64,000 nucleotides of DNA, from NCBI GenBank assembly GCA_045613065.1, contig JAZLAH010000015.1, positions 4,301-68,300 on the forward strand. Direction: 5' to 3'. The position numbers and the translations under genes were made by a program. Below are positions 1 to 7,143 of the stretch, piece by piece. The notes beneath the pieces were generated by a model that was not told the origin of the DNA, made no database searches, and was given only the letters and a program-made list of their open reading frames with translations. Positions within the stretch are counted from its first letter, which is position 1; every line of letters starts with the position of its first letter. The stretch comes from Fimenecus sp045613065 (GTDB lineage Bacteria; Bacillota; Clostridia; Oscillospirales; Acutalibacteraceae).

Positions 1-199
1 TCCTAAAGAGACAATAATTCAATTCACAAAATCAACACCAGAACTTGCAAACAAATTTAAATATAGTGATGATGGACAAACTATTCGTCTCGATACAAAA
101 AAGTCAAAAGATGCTTTTCTAAAGTTAATGAACGACTCATTTCTTCGTTCTGAACTTACAAAGCAATTTTACGAAACTACAGCAAAAGATAAAATATGA
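1..199 (+). CDS. C-terminal end of a protein, possibly DUF4868/KwaB-like
   Basis: An open frame enters from the left edge (first whole codon at position 2) and stops at TGA 197-199, giving the last 65 residues of a protein. The tail contains FLKLMNDSFLRSELT followed by a Tyr/Phe-rich end. This resembles my recollection of the C-terminus of DUF4868 proteins, the family of the Kiwa defence protein KwaB, where a K-L-L/M-N-D-[DS] segment precedes the end. I cannot align it here, so the name is a guess. The gene lies on the same strand as the recombinase that follows, separated from it by two hairpins. Confidence 0.35.
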   Translation, partial: PKETIIQFTKSTPELANKFKYSDDGQTIRLDTKKSKDAFLKLMNDSFLRSELTKQFYETTAKDKI

Positions 200-233
200 T
201 GATTGTAAAAACAATTACATCAATATTTTTAAT

Positions 234-264
234 TACTTACAATAATTTATAGTTATTGTAAGTA
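234..264. terminator. Perfect 12-bp hairpin after the left-edge gene
   Basis: TACTTACAATAA (234-245) pairs perfectly with TTATTGTAAGTA (253-264) around a 7-base loop. It starts 35 bases after the stop codon of the upstream gene. There is no clean T-run, so it may be a weak terminator or a protein-binding palindrome rather than a classical intrinsic terminator. Confidence 0.5.
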
Positions 265-277
265 TAATAACAAAAAG

Positions 278-322
278 CCTCATATTTTGATAAAATAGGT
301 CTTATCTTATCAAAATATGAGG
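278..322. promoter_or_regulatory. Perfect 16-bp inverted repeat covering the recombinase ribosome site
   Basis: CCTCATATTTTGATAA (278-293) and TTATCAAAATATGAGG (307-322) are perfect inverted repeats with a 13-base loop. The right arm ends in the GAGG of the recombinase ribosome-binding site, 8 bases before ATG 331. As RNA the hairpin would hide that site; as DNA it could be an operator or a core/arm site for the recombinase. Without a second copy elsewhere I cannot decide between these. Confidence 0.6.
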
Positions 323-330
323 TGTTTTAT

Positions 331-1239
331 ATGGAAAATTTAAATTTATTTGCTGAAGATTGTCTTTCTATTATGAGGTCTACAAAAAACATATCAGAAT
401 ATACCATTATTGCGTATAGTTCTGATTTGAAGGACTTTATCAATTTTTGTAATGGTCAAATAAACAATGATATCCTTGTTAAATATGTGTCATATTTATC
501 ACAGAAACAACATTTGCGTGATACCACAATTAGTAGAAAATTGATAACACTAAAGATGTTTTTCGAATATTTGTACAGTAAAAACTTAATAGAAGAAAAT
601 TACTATCAAAATTGTCACTTTAAGTTTCGTAAAGAGCGTAGACTCCCCAAAACTTTAACAAAATATGAAATAGACAAGCTTCTTAAAACTGCAACAGCAG
701 AAAGGAACTCAGCTAAAAGCAAATCTGAAGTATTGCGAACCTCCAGAAATTTGGCACTTATCGATGTGCTTATAAGTACCGGCATAAGAATTGGTGAAGC
801 ATCAGCAATTTCGTTGGATGATATTATTGAATCCGAAAAGACTTTGCTTATTCACGGTAAAGGTCGTAAACAAAGATTGATATATATTTCTTGTGATGAG
901 ACTTGGAATAACCTTAACAATTGGCTAAATATTAGAAAAGAAATGAATATCTCTACTGATAAACTTTTTGTGAACCTAAGCGGTAATCAACTTGGGATAC
1001 ATGGAATTGAATACATATATAAAGTAATGAAATTAGACTCGGGAATTAACCCCTCCTCTACCCCACACTATCTGCGTCATACATTTGCAACTAATCTATT
1101 ATCAAATGGTGCAGATTTGCGTTCTGTTCAAGAATTATTAGGGCATAGCAGTGTGGCGATTACAGAAATATATACTGAAATAACAACACAAAGAAAAAAA
1201 GAGGTCTTGGATAAATATAATTTGCGAAACACATTATGA
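331..1239 (+). CDS. Tyrosine recombinase / integrase (XerC/D-like)
   Basis: A complete 302-residue tyrosine recombinase. The N-terminal SAM-like core-binding domain (about residues 5-90) is followed by the catalytic domain with all expected residues: Arg153 in GIRIGEA, Lys178 in GKGRKQR, His246 and Arg249 in HYLRH, His272 in LLGHSS and nucleophile Tyr281 in IYTEI. The start is ATG 331, preceded by GAGGTG at a 6-base distance; an earlier GTG (322) lacks such a site. It is the only integrase in the window and stands at the left end of the accessory DNA, so it may be the enzyme that moves the whole element or a smaller island. The distance to the transfer genes (over 11 kb) leaves this open. A perfect hairpin overlaps its ribosome site and could limit its expression. 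Confidence 0.93.
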   Translation: MENLNLFAEDCLSIMRSTKNISEYTIIAYSSDLKDFINFCNGQINNDILVKYVSYLSQKQHLRDTTISRKLITLKMFFEYLYSKNLIEENYYQNCHFKFRKERRLPKTLTKYEIDKLLKTATAERNSAKSKSEVLRTSRNLALIDVLISTGIRIGEASAISLDDIIESEKTLLIHGKGRKQRLIYISCDETWNNLNNWLNIRKEMNISTDKLFVNLSGNQLGIHGIEYIYKVMKLDSGINPSSTPHYLRHTFATNLLSNGADLRSVQELLGHSSVAITEIYTEITTQRKKEVLDKYNLRNTL

Positions 1240-1356
1240 AAGTCATGTTTAGCTATAAGGTGCGTTTTTTACAACTACTTCAAAACAAAATTTTCTCAAT
1301 CCTGATAATCAAACCATTCAGTTCCGATTTCGAAGTCTATTCTTTTCTATACTAAA

Positions 1357-2073
1357 TCAATATGAATCTTTTTTTGTTTTAGAATTTTCCGCATAACTGT
1401 GCAAACACGAAATTAAAATCTCATACTTTTTAAAAATTACTTTAATCAATTCGCACAATTCTATATATTCCAGATATATTTTATAAGTATGACTATATAA
1501 TTCATTTTTCAGTTCGTCCAATTGCAATTTATCCTTCTTACCGTGACCACCAAAGTATATTGCAACTTCTCCTTGAAATAATATAGTCTCCCACGAAAGT
1601 TCACTCAAACGGCTTTCAAAAAGCTTTACTTTTATCTGCAGTTTACTTTTTATTTCTTCCATAGATATTGCCAGTGACACACTTGTTTTTGGCAAATACA
1701 TTTCTTTGGTTAAAACTGCATTTATCATTTCATCAAAAGTTGAAATAATATTTTTAAATGTATTAACTGTTCCTTGTAAATCTGCTCTGACTCTATCACA
1801 TTGGCTACTCATATCTTTCAAATCACAATTTGATAATGTTACTGTATCGAAATCATCTTCCATTACTTTTTGCAACTTTTGTTGGACATCAGAATACTTA
1901 CACAATTCAGCAAGCAATTCCTCTGAACAACTTACCCTATGTTTAAAATGTTTTTCTTCGTCTTTAATCTTTTTCTTTTCCCTAAAATTAGAAACAAACT
2001 CTAATCCAGCAATTATAGAACCAATTAACGAAAAAAATACTCCGACAACAAAATTAGCAACATCAAAATTCAA
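1357..2073 (-). CDS. Membrane-anchored coiled-coil protein, unknown function
   Basis: 238 residues, no family recognised. A single hydrophobic helix (about residues 5-26) is followed by a charged KKK segment and then a long, almost entirely helical, Lys/Glu/Leu-rich body, suggesting a protein tethered to the membrane with a cytoplasmic coiled-coil domain. The start codon is TTG, supported by GGAGGA eight bases upstream. It lies 18 bases downstream of the 2092-3081 gene on the same strand, so the two are probably co-transcribed. It is one of four consecutive minus-strand genes of unknown function next to the recombinase, a position typical of island cargo. A defence or stress role would be a guess. 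Confidence 0.75.
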   Translation of the reverse strand: MNFDVANFVVGVFFSLIGSIIAGLEFVSNFREKKKIKDEEKHFKHRVSCSEELLAELCKYSDVQQKLQKVMEDDFDTVTLSNCDLKDMSSQCDRVRADLQGTVNTFKNIISTFDEMINAVLTKEMYLPKTSVSLAISMEEIKSKLQIKVKLFESRLSELSWETILFQGEVAIYFGGHGKKDKLQLDELKNELYSHTYKIYLEYIELCELIKVIFKKYEILISCLHSYAENSKTKKDSY

Positions 2074-2091
2074 AGTATTCTTCCTCCTTTT

Positions 2092-3081
2092 TCAATTTAT
2101 TTCACTACACTCAATAGCCTTTTCTGCAAATTCAAGTCCCGACCCAACATCAATCCGACCATCAGTTAGTCTAATATACAAGTTAGCCCCAAAAACCTCT
2201 TTGTACGCTTCAGTATATTCATCAAAATTATCCTCAGCTTCACTCTTAAATCTTGTAACCATTTCATCAGGCTTATCGTTCGGGTCAACAACATGTGCAT
2301 TACCATCAACTACATCATAGATAAATAATCCGTTTAAGCCTTCCTGCTCTTTTATTACGTTGTCAGGATAATCAGAAACAACAGTCTGAAACTTAGTACA
2401 CGCTTCTGTCAGTTCTTTCTCTGTTTGATACCAAAACATCTTATAAATAGCAAGAAGCTTTACAACGTACTCCGCCAATGTTTCTGTTAATGAAATCGTC
2501 GGAGTATTATGATACTTTTCAAGTATTTCATCAATTACACTCTTCATTTGCGTTTCAAATGTTTTATTATGATTATAGTGCGGCTTGTTCGCTATTTGTA
2601 TTAAATCAAAATAGTAGTTATTTCCCATAGATGAAACAGGCAAATGACCGTGTTGGGAATAATCCCGTAATCTGATTAAAAGTCGATAAGCAAAAGATGA
2701 GTCATAAGTGCCATGATAAAAATCAAGATACTTTTGCTTTTCCTCACCAATATCGGAATTGTTTTTAATATAACATTCCATTGATTCAACTAAAGTTCGT
2801 CCTGCACTTATTATATTAATGATATGAGAATTTACGGAAATATAATCAGCTTCGCTATTCGCCGGATTCTGTTCACGGAACACATTTCCGTTATTCTTCA
2901 AAACATATTCATTTTGTAAATCATCTATATCTTTCTTTAAAATTTGAAAAAGTTGATGTATCTCCTGCATATGCCGAGTTATTTCTATAAAATGTCTTGC
3001 CATTTTCAAATCTTCCTCGGAAAGCTCTTCACAAACAAGCTTAAATCCATTATCCGTTAAAAACATTTTTTCGGTATCCAT
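2092..3081 (-). CDS. Soluble helical protein, unknown function
   Basis: 329 residues without any family I recognise. It has no signal peptide or membrane segment. The composition is helical and acidic, with a run of polar helices in the first 70 residues and an Asp/Glu-rich C-terminus. ATG 3081 follows GGAAGTG at suitable distance. The gene is the first of a probable two-gene unit with the membrane-anchored 238-residue protein, which suggests a soluble partner acting with a membrane component. A terminator-like hairpin at 3136-3171 separates it from the gene upstream, so it should have its own promoter in 3082-3135. Confidence 0.75.
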   Translation of the reverse strand: MDTEKMFLTDNGFKLVCEELSEEDLKMARHFIEITRHMQEIHQLFQILKKDIDDLQNEYVLKNNGNVFREQNPANSEADYISVNSHIINIISAGRTLVESMECYIKNNSDIGEEKQKYLDFYHGTYDSSFAYRLLIRLRDYSQHGHLPVSSMGNNYYFDLIQIANKPHYNHNKTFETQMKSVIDEILEKYHNTPTISLTETLAEYVVKLLAIYKMFWYQTEKELTEACTKFQTVVSDYPDNVIKEQEGLNGLFIYDVVDGNAHVVDPNDKPDEMVTRFKSEAEDNFDEYTEAYKEVFGANLYIRLTDGRIDVGSGLEFAEKAIECSEIN

Positions 3082-3135
3082 TATTACACTTCCTTTTCAA
3101 AAAACCTTTATATTATTGGACACTAAAAGAAAACC

Positions 3136-3171
3136 GACTTCAAATCAAATGTTAGGTCTGATTTTGAAGTC
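3136..3171 (-). terminator. Terminator-like hairpin after the 251-residue gene
   Basis: GACTTCAAATCA (3136-3147) can pair with TGATTTTGAAGTC (3159-3171) with one bulge. In the minus direction it is followed by a T-rich stretch, fitting an intrinsic terminator for the gene at 3295-4050. Confidence 0.5.
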
Positions 3172-3206
3172 TGTTCAGTAACTAAAATTAAACTCATAAT
3201 ATAGCT

Positions 3207-3290
3207 CTAATTCTCATCAAGATGACCCTTTAACAAGTTACGTTCTACTTCAAACAGAACATCTATATATTCTGTAACAGCCCTTGCCAT
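3207..3290 (-). CDS. Possible 27-residue protein behind the 251-residue gene
   Basis: A 27-codon frame starts at ATG 3290, four bases after the stop of the larger gene. It encodes an amphipathic, acidic peptide with MARAVTEYIDVL at the start and no membrane segment. No clear ribosome site precedes it, so it would depend on translational coupling. It may equally be the tail of a lost gene. Nothing is known about it. Confidence 0.28.
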   Translation of the reverse strand: MARAVTEYIDVLFEVERNLLKGHLDEN

Positions 3291-3294
3291 TTCA

Positions 3295-4050
3295 TCAATT
3301 ACCTTTGTATTTTAATAACAAATTCAAACCTTCTTTTAATTCGTTCTCAATATATTCATCGTTATAATCATTTAGATTAACAATTATTTTAAAATCAGGT
3401 TTACTGTCATTCTCAATATCAGTAATTAAACCGCAATTCATAATCATTTCCCTATTTATCAATTCATTTTTATAGTCAACGTACGAAAACTCAAAATACT
3501 CTGTACAATCAATACCATAAAAGTATCCAGATGTGTATATTATATTTTCAATTTTTTCTTCAAGCTCCAAAATTGATTTTGATTCCAGTTCATTTTGTAT
3601 TTCAAAACACTTTTTTTCATTGTCATATCTTGAATAATTGTTCCTCCTATATCCAGATAAAAAAATATAACCACTACCAACATATCCGTAGTATTCATCA
3701 CGAATAACAATATAAAATATTTTGTCAATAAAAACAGACCCACTTTTTATATCTCCACCAATATTTTTAATTCTTTGAATATCTTTGTTTGCAATAACTT
3801 CACTTTCTAAAATAAAATAAGGTTGTTTTTCTAAATCTTCTATTTTTTGCTCATTAACAGATATATCATTAGCCATTATTGACACCTGAACACCAGCAAT
3901 AGATATAAAAATTCCTGCAATAGAAGCAATTAACATTACCACAGTTTCAAAATAAATCTTATTTCTTTTTAAAAAAAGTCGAAAACTTTTTTTGCTAGAA
4001 TTCTTCTGTGAGGAAGCATAAACTAAAATACGTTTTTTCTTTTTTTTCAT
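3295..4050 (-). CDS. Membrane-anchored protein, unknown function
   Basis: 251 residues. A very basic N-terminus with a KKKKK run, then a hydrophobic stretch (about residues 32-56), a short coiled-coil segment with NEQKIEDLEKQ, and a mixed beta-rich C-terminal domain of about 170 residues. The basic start followed by one helix predicts an N-in, single-pass protein with the C-terminal domain outside, although a short hairpin is possible. The start ATG follows AGGAG at 9 bases. The build (helix, short coil, beta-rich domain beginning near a Phe-Leu-x-Ser/Glu stretch) resembles the 283-residue neighbour at 4344-5195, so the two may be distant relatives. No family name can be assigned. Confidence 0.7.
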   Translation of the reverse strand: MKKKKKRILVYASSQKNSSKKSFRLFLKRNKIYFETVVMLIASIAGIFISIAGVQVSIMANDISVNEQKIEDLEKQPYFILESEVIANKDIQRIKNIGGDIKSGSVFIDKIFYIVIRDEYYGYVGSGYIFLSGYRRNNYSRYDNEKKCFEIQNELESKSILELEEKIENIIYTSGYFYGIDCTEYFEFSYVDYKNELINREMIMNCGLITDIENDSKPDFKIIVNLNDYNDEYIENELKEGLNLLLKYKGN

Positions 4051-4256
4051 ATTATGGAACTCCTAATATAAATTTTTCAAAAGATAGTTTTTATGCATTT
4101 TATCACACAAAGACCAATTTTCACAATATAAAACAAGAACATTATTCTTATATATAGTAATTCAAACTATATTAGCACATTTAGAGCATATAAATTTAAT
4201 ATTGAACCCGAACATTTTATAGTAAATAATTGATAAGGTAGTGTAACATGAGAAAA

Positions 4257-4285
4257 GCCGAGCAGAGTTTTGTGTTCTGCTTGGC
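4257..4285. terminator. Strong hairpin terminator
   Basis: GCCGAGCAGA (4257-4266) pairs with TCTGCTTGGC (4276-4285) with one G-U pair. A T-rich run follows on the plus side and a partial T-run on the minus side. It is placed to end the minus-strand gene at 4344-5195. Confidence 0.75.
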
Positions 4286-4343
4286 GTTTTTGTTTTGTTA
4301 AAATTATCTATATAAAAACTTTACTTCTATCGTTAGTATTTTT

Positions 4344-5195
4344 TTAAATAGTTTCTTTAGGTTTCACATCGGTAACTTTTAAAATACGATATATATAACC
4401 ATCTCTTTTGTTTCGAGTGCAGTAATTATCCAGCTCGTTAATATTAATGATTGCAAGTATTTTGTAATCAAAAACATTTACGAATGTTAAATTAAGCATA
4501 ATTCCATCACTTTTATATTTTTCAAAGAAATGCGAAGGGATTATAAATCGAATGGCCCGTTCTTCTTGAGAATCAATATAAACAATGTTTTCATCAACTT
4601 TAATTCCATGCTTAAAATTAGCATCTCCATTATAACCTTTTGCATTAACTAAAAGTTCTACAATAGGGTATTCACTCTTGTTTTCAAACATTACGTCTAT
4701 GTGATAACAATTAGTAAATGGCCAATATTCTTTATCAACCATATCAAATATTATTGGTTCAGACATTTCAGCATTATAATACTTTGGTGAAGTAATACTC
4801 CGCTTGTTAACATGTAGCTTTTTTACAGATACCATTGACAGAAACTTGGCTTGTTCTAATTTCTGCATTTGTTCAGCTAATGCATTTGCTTTTTCGGTTT
4901 GGGAAATTGCATCTTTTGCTAATTGATTTGATTTTTCTGTCTGACCATAAGCTTTACTAGTTTGATATACCGCAATTGCGCCTAATACAACCGTACCTAT
5001 AAAACCTAATGCATCACCATAATACGAGAGACTATCCTTTGCTTCCCATTCAACCGCAAAGAAATCACAACATGCCGGTATTAAAAATAACCAATTAATT
5101 ATTAATGGTATTACTATAACAGCCAATATTATAACTATTATTCCAACAAAAATCTTGAACAAATTGTCCTTTATAAATTTAATAATCTTTTCCAT
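4344..5195 (-). CDS. Two-helix membrane protein with coiled coil, unknown function
   Basis: 283 residues. Two membrane helices (about residues 12-37 and 59-79) are joined by a short loop with two Cys. They are followed by a Gln/Glu/Ala-rich coiled coil (about 80-118, TEKSNQLAKDAISQTEKANA) and a beta-rich cytoplasmic domain of about 160 residues. This arrangement is common in uncharacterised proteins of bacterial hypervariable regions, but I know of no assigned activity. It has its own terminator downstream (4257-4285). Together with the genes at 1357-4050 it forms a run of minus-strand genes dominated by membrane-tethered proteins beside a recombinase. Confidence 0.75.
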   Translation of the reverse strand: MEKIIKFIKDNLFKIFVGIIVIILAVIVIPLIINWLFLIPACCDFFAVEWEAKDSLSYYGDALGFIGTVVLGAIAVYQTSKAYGQTEKSNQLAKDAISQTEKANALAEQMQKLEQAKFLSMVSVKKLHVNKRSITSPKYYNAEMSEPIIFDMVDKEYWPFTNCYHIDVMFENKSEYPIVELLVNAKGYNGDANFKHGIKVDENIVYIDSQEERAIRFIIPSHFFEKYKSDGIMLNLTFVNVFDYKILAIININELDNYCTRNKRDGYIYRILKVTDVKPKETI

Positions 5196-5261
5196 TATAA
5201 CATCATCCTAAATCACTTTTTATAATAACACACTAGATGAAATATTGTATCTACTTTAATA

Positions 5262-5979
5262 TCACAATGAGTAATATGTTTTTATTTCTTTAAGTAGCGT
5301 TTTTTCATCGCAACTGCCAGCGATAAAATCTATCTTTACGCTTTTTCCAGTTTTCAAGTAATTTAACCAACCCTGTAATGACATAATATAGTTATCATAT
5401 AAAGTGCTCAATGAAGAGTATTTTCCGACATATACATTTCCTGCATTCTAAGGTGAGAGTCGAACAGAATATGAATGGTTCACTTCACTTCCTTGAACAA
5501 TTTTAGCAAAACCATTCTCGTCAATTACTAGTGTGTTATGCAACCTATCGTCTGCTTCTCGTGTTACTTTTTTCAATTTCATCTTTTGTAGACATATGAG
5601 TGGGACTACTTCTTTTGACAAAGTTAACTGTGAAATAAGATAATACATCATCGAATCCTGCTTCAAAACATTTTTATTTTAGAAATTCAGTACATTTTTA
5701 GATATTCATACGTTTCAGGACGTGAATAAATCATTTTATATCAGTATAGTCATTAAAAGATTTATTATGAGAAAATGTCCATTACTGCATAAATGATAGT
5801 GTTCAAACAGGGTGAATGAACCATCATTTACATGTAATGATATATAAAATGCTCCTTTAGATTCTTTTTCTTGATAACAGGCCTATCAAAAATTCATTCG
5901 GTAAAATGTCTCTTAACATATTTTCTGCAGACCTTATTTCCTCGATAGTTTCTTGTAAACCTTTAACTTCAGCATACAC
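5262..5979 (-). pseudogene. Decayed gene of unknown family
   Basis: Reading the minus strand, protein-like segments follow one another in the same order but in broken frames. First is a helical piece near 5979-5865, with IEEIRSAENMLRDIL. A frameshift leads to GAFYISLHVNDGSFTLFEHY (about 5850-5790). Then come 72 codons from about 5666 to 5451 that hit TAG at 5448-5450 and continue in the same frame beyond the stop with NVYVGKYSSLSTLYDNYIM and GWLNYLKTGKS, ending at TGA 5262. Together this is at least one frameshift and one in-frame stop in what was probably one gene of about 230 residues. I do not recognise the family. It separates the unknown membrane genes from the TIR operon. Confidence 0.65.
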
Positions 5980-6011
5980 CTTATTTTACTTAACAGAAGA
6001 TTCTTTTGTTT

Positions 6012-6596
6012 TTATATTCTTGAAAACCAAATTGCAAGTGGAGTGATTATATATCCGTTGTTTTCCTTAGTTCTAACATAATAACCTTTGGGAATTGGGG
6101 TGCCATCTTTGTAAAATTCAGTTCCATTGTAATATGTAATATGTGGATAAATGTCCATATACTCTGAACCCTTGTACAATATATCTAAACTTTTTTTAGG
6201 CTTTATAGGGAATAAAGCGATATGATCTTTATATTTCTGAGCATCTCCGTATCCTAACTCCCAATTGCACCATTTTGATTCGATAGCACCATTTGTTGCA
6301 AGCAAAATAAACTTGTCACATTTTTTTATTCTTTCCTTTAAGTTAAGTGCCGTATCACCTGATGTTATTTTTGGCATAGTTGTATCTTTACTATCTATGT
6401 ATACCTTCACATTGTATGTTTGTTCTAAAAAACCTAATAAACCTTTTAGCTCTTCAAGATCATCATGTTTATGAGAAATGAACACAGTCGTTATATTTTT
6501 TGTGAATTGCGAGTGTGCTAAAATAGGTCCAGTGGATTCGTTTAGGTTTCTATAGGAATATTTACTGAATACACCTTCTTCAAATATTGATATCAT
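6012..6596 (-). CDS. TIR-domain protein (candidate NAD-cleaving effector)
   Basis: 194 residues with a TIR fold signature: the first strand TVFISHKHDD (about residues 37-46), the strand with Asp68 in VKVYIDSKD, the strand CDKFILLAT, and the motif SKWCNWELG. Glu113 sits where TIR NADases have their catalytic Glu. Bacterial TIR proteins of this kind act in phage defence by cleaving NAD or making signal nucleotides (known for the family; not shown for this gene). It is the last gene of a three-gene minus-strand run behind a SEFIR/STAND ATPase and a small membrane protein, with a 73-base gap before it. I infer that the ATPase senses and this protein, or the membrane protein, executes. Confidence 0.82.
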   Translation of the reverse strand: MISIFEEGVFSKYSYRNLNESTGPILAHSQFTKNITTVFISHKHDDLEELKGLLGFLEQTYNVKVYIDSKDTTMPKITSGDTALNLKERIKKCDKFILLATNGAIESKWCNWELGYGDAQKYKDHIALFPIKPKKSLDILYKGSEYMDIYPHITYYNGTEFYKDGTPIPKGYYVRTKENNGYIITPLAIWFSRI

Positions 6597-6669
6597 TTTC
6601 TTCTCCTTAATTTTTATGTAATATCTTTTACTTAGTTATCATATTAAATTATTATTCATATCGTAGATT

Positions 6670-7113
6670 TTATATTTTACAGCAACACTTTAAAATAAAT
6701 ATGATTATAAGGATGCTTATCATTAGAGGATAAAACAAATATATTGATGGTGATTTTATACATTCCCAGTTTGTTATATGGGCTTCTTTCTTTTCATTCT
6801 TACATATATTTATATCCATTAAAAAGTTTACTTGTATATCATTTTTTGCAACTTTTTCAAACAAATATCTATACTTTTTTTCAATTTTAAGATAATAAAT
6901 ATCCAATATGCAAAATGCTATAACCGGTAGGAATGATAACCCTAAAACAACTAAACTAATATCCACATAAGACAATGTAGCAATACCTGCAACTATTGTT
7001 GCGGCGAATCCTTTAAATATTGCAGAAATTGTTGATGTTCTATTTATTGGTTCTTGAATCATCTGCAAATAAGCTATTTTATTATTAATTTCATCCTGAT
7101 TGTTCCTGCACAT
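6670..7113 (-). CDS. Small three-helix membrane protein of the TIR operon
   Basis: 147 residues. The N-terminus NKIAYLQMIQEPINRTSTIS leads into two membrane helices (about residues 30-68, containing FLPVIAFCILDIYYL). A soluble middle follows, then a third helix at the C-terminal end (about 122-143), ending in a Cys-rich tail. Proteins of this build, with an M-I-Q-x-x-I-x-R start and an F-W/C-x-L-D-x-Y-Y-L motif, are widespread and in my experience often sit beside TIR genes; no activity is established that I can name. It lies 30 bases behind the STAND gene and 73 before the TIR gene. It could be a pore-forming effector or the membrane platform of the system. Confidence 0.75.
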   Translation of the reverse strand: MCRNNQDEINNKIAYLQMIQEPINRTSTISAIFKGFAATIVAGIATLSYVDISLVVLGLSFLPVIAFCILDIYYLKIEKKYRYLFEKVAKNDIQVNFLMDINICKNEKKEAHITNWECIKSPSIYLFYPLMISILIIIFILKCCCKI

Positions 7114-7143
7114 AATTTTTCCTCCTTTAATTTTTTAACATTA

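Noticed and set aside
1706..2320. 204-codon plus-strand frame
   Set aside because: It runs antisense across the junction of two well-supported minus-strand genes with good ribosome sites; Ser/Thr-rich composition is typical of a shadow frame.
5448..5666. Independent 72-residue gene
   Set aside because: The same frame continues in protein-like sequence after its TAG, and upstream fragments fit the same lost gene; it has no ribosome site.
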